From contig CACHTV010000001.1 in NCBI GenBank assembly GCA_902582875.1, positions 62,001-126,000 of the forward strand: a DNA stretch of 64,000 bases, given 5' to 3'. The translations under genes were made by a program, and so were the position numbers. How positions within the stretch are numbered: position 1 is the stretch's first letter; each line of letters opens with the position of its first letter. Origin of the DNA: an uncultured Pelagibacteraceae bacterium (GTDB taxonomy: Bacteria; Pseudomonadota; Alphaproteobacteria; Pelagibacterales; Pelagibacteraceae). A model generated the notes under the pieces. It ran no database searches and was not told where the DNA came from. It saw only the letters and a program-made list of their open reading frames with translations. Positions 41,086 through 49,362 of this stretch are shown one piece after another.

Positions 41086-41897
41086 GCTGCGCTTTCTACA
41101 TTAATATTTTTTTTAGCTAAAAATTCATCGGCTAATTTCAAATAAGACTTACTTCCCAAACATGTTTTATCGTAAATAACACACGGTAAACCATGCGAAG
41201 GAGCTTCGGATAATCTTACATTTCTAGGTATTACAGTTTTGTAAACTTTTTCCTTAAAATAACTTCTTGCCTCTCTGTCTACTTGTGAAGATAATTTGTT
41301 TCTTTTATCAAACATCGTTAGTAGAATTCCTCGAACTTTTAAATCAGGATTCAGATTAATTTTAATTCGATCTATAGTCTTAACTAACTGAGTAATGCCC
41401 TCTAGAGCAAAAAACTCTGTCTGTAATGGAACTAATAGCTCTTCAGACGCAACTAAAGCCATAATCGTCAGTAGACTTAATGAAGGTGGACAATCTATAA
41501 AAATGTTATCGTACTTAGATAACAAGTTATTTTTTTCTTTATCTAAAATTTGTTTTAATACAAAAGCCCTATCTGAGTCATTTGCTGTTTCTACCTCAAG
41601 ACCTGATAAATTTACATTTGATCCTATAATGTCTAAATTTTTAATATCTGTTTTTTGAATTACATCTTTCAATTCAATTTTTTTTATTAGCAAATTGTAA
41701 ATATTCTTATCTTCGTTATTGTTAGATCTACCTAATCCAGTAGTTGCATTACCTTGTGGATCTAAATCAATAATGAGATTATTTTGACCCAAAATGGACA
41801 GTGCTGTAGACAAATTAATGACAGTAGTTGTTTTACCAACTCCTCCTTTTTGATTTATAACTGCTATGGTAGATCTGTTCTGCATTTTATTTTGCAT
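41082..41897 (-). CDS. parA: chromosome partitioning ATPase ParA
   Basis: AVINQKGGVGKTTTVINLS. Confidence 0.97.
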   Translation of the reverse strand: MQNKMQNRSTIAVINQKGGVGKTTTVINLSTALSILGQNNLIIDLDPQGNATTGLGRSNNNEDKNIYNLLIKKIELKDVIQKTDIKNLDIIGSNVNLSGLEVETANDSDRAFVLKQILDKEKNNLLSKYDNIFIDCPPSLSLLTIMALVASEELLVPLQTEFFALEGITQLVKTIDRIKINLNPDLKVRGILLTMFDKRNKLSSQVDREARSYFKEKVYKTVIPRNVRLSEAPSHGLPCVIYDKTCLGSKSYLKLADEFLAKKNINVESAA

Positions 41898-42507
41898 TAA
41901 CTATGATTATTTTAGAATCATCTTCTGTAATACTCTCCTCTAGTTTATAGCTATAATTTGACCCTAAAGAAACATTATTAATTTCCATCTGTGCATTTTT
42001 CCCTTTTAAAACTATCAATTTATGAGGTTTTTCAACTATTTCACGTGAAATCTTCAGTATTTCATCTAATTTTTTGAAAGCTCTGCAAACTACAACATCA
42101 GCTAATATCTTATTTTCATATATGTTTTCCTCTATATCTATATTTTTAATATCTAATTTTTCCTTTATAGTTTTAAGAAAAATCCTCTTTACAGGAGATT
42201 TTTCATATAATTTCACGTGAAATCTACCTTTTTCATCATTTAATGCAATGATCAAACCAGGGAAACCAGCTCCAGATCCAAGGTCAACAATGTTATTAGT
42301 TTTAGAGTAGTCTATAAAGCTCAACAATTGAGCAGAATCAAGAATATGTCTAAACCAGATCATTTTCTCTGTTTTCTTGGAGATTAAATTATAGCTTTTA
42401 TTATATTCCAAAAGGTAATCATGGAATTTTATTAGCTTATTTATGGAAAATTCACTAAAACCTAGCTTTTTTTTAAGTATTTCAACTACTTTAATATCAT
42501 TCATCAA
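41887..42507 (-). CDS. rsmG: 16S rRNA m7G methyltransferase RsmG (GidB)
   Basis: [17 protein letters not shown]; gidA-gidB-parA-parB order. Confidence 0.94.
   Translation of the reverse strand: MMNDIKVVEILKKKLGFSEFSINKLIKFHDYLLEYNKSYNLISKKTEKMIWFRHILDSAQLLSFIDYSKTNNIVDLGSGAGFPGLIIALNDEKGRFHVKLYEKSPVKRIFLKTIKEKLDIKNIDIEENIYENKILADVVVCRAFKKLDEILKISREIVEKPHKLIVLKGKNAQMEINNVSLGSNYSYKLEESITEDDSKIIIVNAK
42038..42051. promoter_or_regulatory. parS-like site 1 (inside rsmG)
   Basis: Perfect palindrome ATTTCACGTGAAAT; parS core TTNCACGTGAAA. Confidence 0.85.
42210..42223. promoter_or_regulatory. parS-like site 2 (inside rsmG)
   Basis: Second identical palindrome ATTTCACGTGAAAT. Confidence 0.85.
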
Positions 42508-44375
42508 GCAGAAGCTCTACTTCTTGACTTCTTTATATGAGAAAGAATTAATATAGCTGCAGCTGGTGTTACTCCATCTATTCTTAAAGCCTGACCTAAT
42601 GTGTTAGGCTTGATTTTTTTAAGTTTAGACTTAATTTCGTTAGAAAGTCCACTAAAAGAATCGTAATCAATGTGATTAGGTATGACGATAGACTCATCTT
42701 TTTTGAAAGATTTAATATCATGAGCCTGACGACCTAGATATCCTAAGTAGTGCGCATCGATTTCAACCTGTCTATCTAGAGACCCATCAAACAGTGGAAT
42801 TGAAGGAAATATTTGCCTTATTTTAGCCATATTTACATTTCTTTGTCCTATAACTTCTAGAGCAGACCGTTTTACTCCATCCATAGCAATTTTAATCGAA
42901 AATTTTTTAGCCTCGTTAGGAGATAAAAAATTAGATTTTAAGGATTTAGTTAATTGAAATAATTTTTTTTCTTTATCCAAAAAAATATTTTTTCTTTTTT
43001 GTTTTACCAAATTATTTTTAATTCCTATTGGTGTTAATCTTTGGTCTGCATTATCCGCCCTGAGAGTTAATCTATATTCTGCTCTTGATGTAAACATACG
43101 ATATGGTTCTGAGACACCTTTAGTAATTAAATCATCTAACATAACACCTATATAAGAGTTAGATCTATTTAAGATAAATTCTTTTTCCTTTTTCACTTTT
43201 AAAGCCGCATTTGCTCCTGCCACTAGACCCTGAGCAGCTGCTTCTTCATATCCAGTAGTTCCATTAATTTGGCCAGCTAAAAAGAGGGATTTAATTTTCT
43301 TAGTTTCTAGTGTTATTTTAAGCTCACGTGGATCGACAAAATCATATTCTATAGCATAACCTGCCCTTTTCATCTTAACTTGCTCTAAACCCTTGATTTT
43401 GGCCAATATTTGAAGCTGAATCTCTTCGGGAAGTGAAGTAGATATACCGTTTGGATAGATAGTATTGTCCTTTAATCCCTCTGGCTCAAGAAAAATTTGA
43501 TGTTTACCTTTTTCTTTAAACTTTACAATCTTGTCTTCAATAGCAGGACAGTATCTTGGTCCTACTCCTTTTATATTACCAGAATACATTGCGCTTCTAG
43601 AAATATTTTCACTTATAATTTTGTGTACTGTGTCGTTAGTATAAGTCATTCCACACTTGATTTGTTTATTGTATAGTTTTCCAGTTAAAAAAGAAAAATA
43701 GTAAGGATCTTCATCAGCTGGCTGCATTTCTAATTCATCATAATTAATTGTATCACCATCTAATCTTGGCGGTGTGCCTGTCTTAAGTCTTCCAATCTGT
43801 AAATTAAATTTTTCCAATTGTTCACTTAATCCTGTTGAAGGTTTTTCATCATAACGACCAGCCGGTGTCTGTTTTTCACCAATATGAATTAATCCATTTA
43901 AAAATGTTCCTGTTGTAAGAACCAGTTCTTTACATCTTACTTCTTTTCCACTTTGACAAATAATTCCAACGATTTTATTTTTATTAAATAAAAATTTTAT
44001 AACTGGGTCCGATATGACCTGTAAATTTTTGTAATTAATCAGAATTTTCTGCATATGCTCTTTATAAAGAGATCTATCTGATTGTGTTCTGGGACCTTGT
44101 ACTGCTGGTCCTCTGCTTCGATTTAATAATCTGAATTGAATACCTGATTTGTCAGCTACAATACCCATAACGCCATCTAAAGCATCGATTTCTCTAACTA
44201 GGTGACCTTTTCCAAGTCCCCCAATAGCTGGATTGCAGGACATCTCTCCAATTGTCTCTTTTTTATGGGTAAAAAGTGCAGTATTCACACCAATTCTGGC
44301 AGATGCAGCAGCAGCCTCACACCCAGCATGCCCACCACCTATTACAACTACATCGTAGCTCATTTCTTTAGTCAT
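42504..44375 (-). CDS. mnmG: tRNA uridine 5-carboxymethylaminomethyl modification enzyme MnmG
   Basis: [43 protein letters not shown]. Confidence 0.98.
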   Translation of the reverse strand: MTKEMSYDVVVIGGGHAGCEAAAASARIGVNTALFTHKKETIGEMSCNPAIGGLGKGHLVREIDALDGVMGIVADKSGIQFRLLNRSRGPAVQGPRTQSDRSLYKEHMQKILINYKNLQVISDPVIKFLFNKNKIVGIICQSGKEVRCKELVLTTGTFLNGLIHIGEKQTPAGRYDEKPSTGLSEQLEKFNLQIGRLKTGTPPRLDGDTINYDELEMQPADEDPYYFSFLTGKLYNKQIKCGMTYTNDTVHKIISENISRSAMYSGNIKGVGPRYCPAIEDKIVKFKEKGKHQIFLEPEGLKDNTIYPNGISTSLPEEIQLQILAKIKGLEQVKMKRAGYAIEYDFVDPRELKITLETKKIKSLFLAGQINGTTGYEEAAAQGLVAGANAALKVKKEKEFILNRSNSYIGVMLDDLITKGVSEPYRMFTSRAEYRLTLRADNADQRLTPIGIKNNLVKQKRKNIFLDKEKKLFQLTKSLKSNFLSPNEAKKFSIKIAMDGVKRSALEVIGQRNVNMAKIRQIFPSIPLFDGSLDRQVEIDAHYLGYLGRQAHDIKSFKKDESIVIPNHIDYDSFSGLSNEIKSKLKKIKPNTLGQALRIDGVTPAAAILILSHIKKSRSRASA

Positions 44376-44425
44376 TTTGTGAATGTATCTGTCTAAATTG
44401 ATTTTACAAGAAGTATTTTTGATAA

Positions 44426-44446
44426 TGGGGGTCTTGGCAACCCCCA
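44426..44446 (-). terminator. GC-rich hairpin just after the GIY-YIG gene
   Basis: TGGGGGT-CTTGGCA-ACCCCCA, 7-bp stem; 6 nt beyond stop codon; weak U tract. Confidence 0.6.
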
Positions 44447-44452
44447 GTTATT

Positions 44453-45178
44453 TTAGTTCTCTCTTCCCATAACACGATTATGAGGAGGTAGAAGACCATT
44501 TTCATCTATAAACTTTTTAAGATGATATGCTTCCCATTTTTTTCTTTCCTCATCACTTACATTGGATAAAACAGAATATTCTACAGTGTCAAATTTTATT
44601 TCATCATTTTTTAAATGCTGATTAATTCTCCTGTTTATATTATTCGTTTCTCCGATGTATTGAATGTCACCATTATACAAAAGTCTATAAATACCTTTTC
44701 CATCAATAAGATTTTTTAAATCTCTGTTACGATATTCAAAACAAGGTATCAAAGGTATCTTCCACATTTGGTGTTTTTCATCCCTAATCAAAAAAATACG
44801 TCTTTGTTGTCTTGGCTTTTTCAATAGACTAACTATCTTCGGTATCTGCTTTGCAATTGTTCCGAAGCAACTAATAGAAAAATTAGTTTTCCTATCATTC
44901 ACTCTAATTGGACAATTTGCATCTGAAGCGGGATCGTTATTAGGTGACAGATAAAGCGCTAATGCTTCTTCTGGTTCTATTCCTTCTTCGATTACAATTG
45001 CACAATGCTTATACTTATCAAAGCCTAAGGGCTTAAAAGCACTTGAGCTAAAACTAATATAAGAGTGGTTTAAGAAAACAGATGGATTTTCCATCAGATA
45101 ATGTGAAGTTCTCTTTAACGGTCTAAACTTCAATTTTCTGTCTTTCTCTTTAACAACTGAGAGATAATTGTTTTGCAT
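44453..45178 (-). CDS. GIY-YIG domain protein with uncharacterised N-terminal domain (start chosen at MQNNYL, ORF track 45199)
   Basis: C-terminus GIYRLLYNGDIQYIGETNNINRRINQHLKN is GIY-YIG; SD AAGGAGG at 45185-45191 lies 6 nt upstream of ATG 45178. Confidence 0.8.
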   Translation of the reverse strand: MQNNYLSVVKEKDRKLKFRPLKRTSHYLMENPSVFLNHSYISFSSSAFKPLGFDKYKHCAIVIEEGIEPEEALALYLSPNNDPASDANCPIRVNDRKTNFSISCFGTIAKQIPKIVSLLKKPRQQRRIFLIRDEKHQMWKIPLIPCFEYRNRDLKNLIDGKGIYRLLYNGDIQYIGETNNINRRINQHLKNDEIKFDTVEYSVLSNVSDEERKKWEAYHLKKFIDENGLLPPHNRVMGREN

Positions 45179-45509
45179 TTCTAACCTCCTTTCTTTCATT
45201 TACTAGTGCTCTAAAGGTAACTGATACTTTTGGTGTTTTAGAGTCACCACGAAGTTCAACCATTGGTAAAACTTCAATGTTGCAGTCAGTAAATTCATTA
45301 ACTGACCCAATCTCTTTTATTATTTCTTTTTCGACAAATTTATCGAATAAGCATTGTTGCTCGAAGCGATAATCATCATCTTTAACTAAGCTCATGTCTG
45401 TTACTAGTATTCTAGTAATTAATAGAGCTCCTTTTCCTTTCTTGTTTACAGTGTCAACTACATTTCCTACTTGAGTAATAGACACACCTTTCTTGTTACC
45501 ATTATTCAT
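45150..45509 (-). CDS. hypothetical protein, 119 aa
   Basis: ATG with SD AGGAG close upstream; overlaps GIY-YIG gene by 29 nt; no family recognised. Confidence 0.7.
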   Translation of the reverse strand: MNNGNKKGVSITQVGNVVDTVNKKGKGALLITRILVTDMSLVKDDDYRFEQQCLFDKFVEKEIIKEIGSVNEFTDCNIEVLPMVELRGDSKTPKVSVTFRALVNERKEVRNAKQLSLSC

Positions 45510-45623
45510 GGTTTCTCCTTTTTTTTTGGGGGCTTGTTTGTTTAAAGATTGTGGTATAAAAAATACCTGGATATCAATCTATTCTGCTTGGTGCCCCCAG
45601 GGTACCAGGCTGAATTTTAAAAA

Positions 45624-46733
45624 TCATTTACCTCTTATTCTATCAATTTCCATCTGAACATATTGATCTTCAGCTTCTTCCATTACTTCAGCGTAAGTTT
45701 TACCTGTTCTTTCCATGTATTCATCCATTCCAGGATCTTCTCCTGGATTATAATCCCACTTACTATAATCTATACCGGATGCATGCTCAGCAGTAATTGA
45801 TACTTTGTTTTTATCTATTTTATCGTTGTATTGATAAGTGTCAGAAAGAGCAGCGTCTAAGTATCGTTCTGCATCCCACTCATACCCTGATGTGCTAAAT
45901 TTTAAATCATCTAATATGCTTTGTAATTTAGGAATACTCCAATAGTTTTCGTAGTTAAATAGTAAAGAGGATTTGAAAGGTTTGTAAAATGAGAAAATAG
46001 CATAATCTTTCTTTGTTATGCCTGCTTCCCATGATCCTGTTGTAATCATTTGGTTCTCATAAGCTGGGTGTCGCTCTAACTTTTCTGAACCAGACATTAT
46101 AATCGGTGCTATTGTGTTTAGCTGGAAATTACCTGCATATAGATAAATGCCCAATTTTTCTAACTCTTTGATATTTTGCTCAAAGCCAGAAACGCTATTA
46201 AGTGCTTCTATTTCTTTATCTAAAGCAAAATAACTTTCTGTCTCACTTTTTTTCAAAACCGATTTCGACTCTTTATGAACGCTGTGAATATCCCGTAAAA
46301 TATCCGTTACAATTTTTGCTTCTTTAGATTTTGGAGGTAAAGAAACATTGTAAAAGATTTTTCTAAATGTTGATCTTTTTATAATTTCAGTAAGTTTTTC
46401 TTCAGACGCGAGGCTATAGAGATAGCAACTTTCAAAAATGCCTGACCGAACTGTTTTATTTTTTTTATTATTAATAGATTTTGTTTTAGTTATATCTTCT
46501 AATGAAACTGGCTTGTTATAAGTTGTATATTTTTTTAAATATTGATCAAAAAATTGTGCAACTGAGGTCAAATATTTTAGACTAACTGACTCGCCTTTTT
46601 CAGCACGTTGATAATTTCTAAGACTTGTTTTTAATCTAAATTCTTTAAAAGCAAAAGGTATAGATGCTTGTTTCAATTTAGCTGCCCGTCTTAATTCTTT
46701 TATTTTTTGTTTATCTCCTTTAATCTCTTTCAT
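45624..46733 (-). CDS. HTH (XRE-like)-containing hypothetical protein (start chosen at MKEIKG; ORF track start at 46775 is a TTG)
   Basis: N-terminal KIKELRRAAKLKQASIPFAFKEFRLKTSLRNYQRAEKGESVSLKYLTSVAQFF reads as XRE-type HTH; long unknown C-terminus. Confidence 0.65.
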   Translation of the reverse strand: MKEIKGDKQKIKELRRAAKLKQASIPFAFKEFRLKTSLRNYQRAEKGESVSLKYLTSVAQFFDQYLKKYTTYNKPVSLEDITKTKSINNKKNKTVRSGIFESCYLYSLASEEKLTEIIKRSTFRKIFYNVSLPPKSKEAKIVTDILRDIHSVHKESKSVLKKSETESYFALDKEIEALNSVSGFEQNIKELEKLGIYLYAGNFQLNTIAPIIMSGSEKLERHPAYENQMITTGSWEAGITKKDYAIFSFYKPFKSSLLFNYENYWSIPKLQSILDDLKFSTSGYEWDAERYLDAALSDTYQYNDKIDKNKVSITAEHASGIDYSKWDYNPGEDPGMDEYMERTGKTYAEVMEEAEDQYVQMEIDRIRGK

Positions 46734-46770
46734 GGTTAGAGATATAATGTATATTTTATGTAATGCAACC

Positions 46771-46798
46771 GCCAAAATAGTGACATTTTACTTTTGGC
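46771..46798. promoter_or_regulatory. inverted repeat upstream of the HTH gene, candidate operator
   Basis: GCCAAAA-N14-TTTTGGC; further TTTGGCAT copy at 46841-46848. Confidence 0.4.
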
Positions 46799-46875
46799 AT
46801 TATTGACTTAATTATGTTGTTTTTTATTGTTTTTTTGATATTTGGCATATTTATTCAAAAAAAAAGGCTAAATTG

Positions 46876-48204
46876 TCACTTTCCTATACAAAAGTCCTTA
46901 AAAATAGAGCCTAAAATCTCCTCAACATCGACTTTTCCTACAATACTTCCAAGATGTCTAGTGGCCATTCGTAAATCTTCAGCCGCAAGCTCAATATCTT
47001 TGTTTTGATCTTTTTTAAGAAACTTATCTATCTCTTCTAAACAATGGTTTAGCTTAACACGGTGTCTTTCTCTTGTAATTAAAACATTATTGCTAGAGAT
47101 AAATTTTTTGCTTAATTTTTCTTTTAATTTTTTAATAACTTGATCGATATTTCTGTTATCTTTTACAGAAACTAAAATCGTATCTGCATCAAATTTATGA
47201 TTTTCTTTATTTTTAATATCTGATTTATTTAAAAGTACTATTGAGTCTTTATTTATTAATCTCCTAACTTTATCGTTTATTTTAGATGATGAATTATCAA
47301 TCATTACAATATTAAGATCGGCTTCTTTTGATTTACCTAAAGCTAAAGAAATACCTTTTTTTTCTATTTCATTTTTAGCCTCTCTTATGCCTGCTGTATC
47401 AGCTAAAATTACTGGATATCCATCTATATTAAGATAGGTCTCGATAACATCTCTCGTAGTTCCTTCTTCTTCTGAAACTATCGCTACTTCTCTTTTTGAA
47501 AGTAAATTTAATAAAGATGATTTGCCTGCGTTTACCTCGCCAATGATTGAAACATGAAATCCGTCTCTTATTTTTTCTCCGATTTTATTATCCTCTATTA
47601 TCTTATGAATATCTTTATGAATGTCTTTAATAGAGTTTTGTACTTCCTTCAAAACTTTTTCTGGTAAATCATCTTCTGCAAAATCTATTTTGGCCTCTAT
47701 ATAAGATAATGATTTTAAAAGTTTCTCTCTCAAATCATTATAATAATTTGAAGCATTACCTTGAACTAATTTAACAGCTTGGTCTCTCTGAAGCTCTGTT
47801 TCTGCGTGTATTAAATCACCAATACTTTCAGCTTTTAAAAGATCAATTTTATCATTTTGAAAAGCTACCTTTGTAAATTCACCTGGCTCGGCTAATCTAC
47901 AATTATCTTGTTCTGATAATGCTTTTAATAATGCGTTGATGACAGCATTACTTCCATGAACTTGGAATTCGGCTAAATCATCTCCTGTATAACTATTAGG
48001 CCCAGGAAACCACAATAATAGAGCTTCTGGATCTATAACTTTATCATTTTTAGGATCATAGAATGTGCAATAATTTACCTCATTAGAATTGATTTCTTTT
48101 AATTTAGACAAATTCTTACAAACTTTAAGAGTATCTTTGCCTGAAATTCTAACGATGGCTATTCCTGACGGACCTTTGCCTGATGAAAGAGCATAAATAT
48201 TCAT
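46876..48204 (-). CDS. mnmE: tRNA modification GTPase MnmE (TrmE)
   Basis: GEVNAGKSSLLN, C-terminal FCIGK. Confidence 0.97.
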   Translation of the reverse strand: MNIYALSSGKGPSGIAIVRISGKDTLKVCKNLSKLKEINSNEVNYCTFYDPKNDKVIDPEALLLWFPGPNSYTGDDLAEFQVHGSNAVINALLKALSEQDNCRLAEPGEFTKVAFQNDKIDLLKAESIGDLIHAETELQRDQAVKLVQGNASNYYNDLREKLLKSLSYIEAKIDFAEDDLPEKVLKEVQNSIKDIHKDIHKIIEDNKIGEKIRDGFHVSIIGEVNAGKSSLLNLLSKREVAIVSEEEGTTRDVIETYLNIDGYPVILADTAGIREAKNEIEKKGISLALGKSKEADLNIVMIDNSSSKINDKVRRLINKDSIVLLNKSDIKNKENHKFDADTILVSVKDNRNIDQVIKKLKEKLSKKFISSNNVLITRERHRVKLNHCLEEIDKFLKKDQNKDIELAAEDLRMATRHLGSIVGKVDVEEILGSIFKDFCIGK

Positions 48205-48208
48205 TGAA

Positions 48209-49306
48209 TTAAATTGATAAACCTCGATTAGAAATAAATTTGCTTATTTTTTTTAGAGTATTATTTTTCGAAATGTTCTTCAAAATTGTTTCTTTAAATG
48301 GATCTAGTAATTTATTTTGCTTAAAGAAATTATAAGTTAGATCAATTCCTATACCAGTAATGATATTTTCGGATTTTCTATTATTTGTAAAATCTTCAAG
48401 CGCTGGGGTGCTTTTTAAAGACATGCCTAATCCAGTATAGTACTTAAGTATTTCTTGTAATTTATTAATATCTCTAAGTACAAGATTGAAACCTTGACCA
48501 GCTACAGGATGAACTGTGTGCAGTCCTTCACCTAAAATAAGAATATCATTTTTATAATATGTTCGTTTTAAATTAAGCATCAAAGGATAAGATTGCTGAT
48601 TTGAAATCTGTATTTTTTTTGTTTTTAAAACTTCACAAATTTTAGATTTTACAATTAAGTTGATATCTTTCTTTGGAAAATCTTTATCTACACTCCATAC
48701 AAAAGAAAAATTATTTTTTGAAAAAGGGAGTATTGCTAAAGGTCCTTCCTTCAAGAAATATTGAGCAGTATTCAAATTTTTTAAGTTATGCTTAACATAA
48801 CCTGTGATAGCAATTTCTTTATAATCTTTATCTAGTGATCTTTTATCAATTATACTTTGATAGATTTTTGAGGATCTACCTAAGCAGAGCACTTTCATAT
48901 CGTAATCATCTAAATCTTTTAGTCCATTAATATTTTTTTGAAGAGTTTTAATCTTTTTCTTTTTTATTTCTTTAATTAGAATCTCTTTAATTTTGTCATT
49001 TTCAAAAACGTACATAAGATTTTTGCTATCTTCATTAAAGTTTAAGAAATTCATGTTCTGATCTTTTGTCTCGTAGAAAAGACCTATCTTTTTGGAAGGC
49101 CAAAACAACTTTTTGTCAAGTTTGGCTACGACTTCGTTAAAAAACTCGTAGTTAGAGGCAGAAATAGCTGTTGTTCTTTTATCTCTAGTTTGCTTGTTTT
49201 TTTTAGATATTAAATGAACTTCTAAACCTTCTAATCTGTTTAGTGCCAAAGCAGCCATTAAACCTGAAAGACCGTCTCCAACTATGCATATTCTCTGTTT
49301 TTTCAT
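48209..49306 (-). CDS. UbiH/UbiF/VisC-family FAD monooxygenase (start moved to MKKQRI)
   Basis: CIVGDGLSGLMAALAL, ILGEGLHTVHPVAGQGFNLVLRD. Confidence 0.88.
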   Translation of the reverse strand: MKKQRICIVGDGLSGLMAALALNRLEGLEVHLISKKNKQTRDKRTTAISASNYEFFNEVVAKLDKKLFWPSKKIGLFYETKDQNMNFLNFNEDSKNLMYVFENDKIKEILIKEIKKKKIKTLQKNINGLKDLDDYDMKVLCLGRSSKIYQSIIDKRSLDKDYKEIAITGYVKHNLKNLNTAQYFLKEGPLAILPFSKNNFSFVWSVDKDFPKKDINLIVKSKICEVLKTKKIQISNQQSYPLMLNLKRTYYKNDILILGEGLHTVHPVAGQGFNLVLRDINKLQEILKYYTGLGMSLKSTPALEDFTNNRKSENIITGIGIDLTYNFFKQNKLLDPFKETILKNISKNNTLKKISKFISNRGLSI

Positions 49307-49362
49307 ATTAAAATTTTTAACAGTTTCATAAAAATGGTAAAAAGTACGTAAAACGATTCGAT

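Noticed and set aside
46734-46775. Extended N-terminus (MAVALHKIYIISLT) of the HTH protein
   Set aside because: Start would be TTG without a clear SD and would run through the putative operator; ATG at 46733 preferred.
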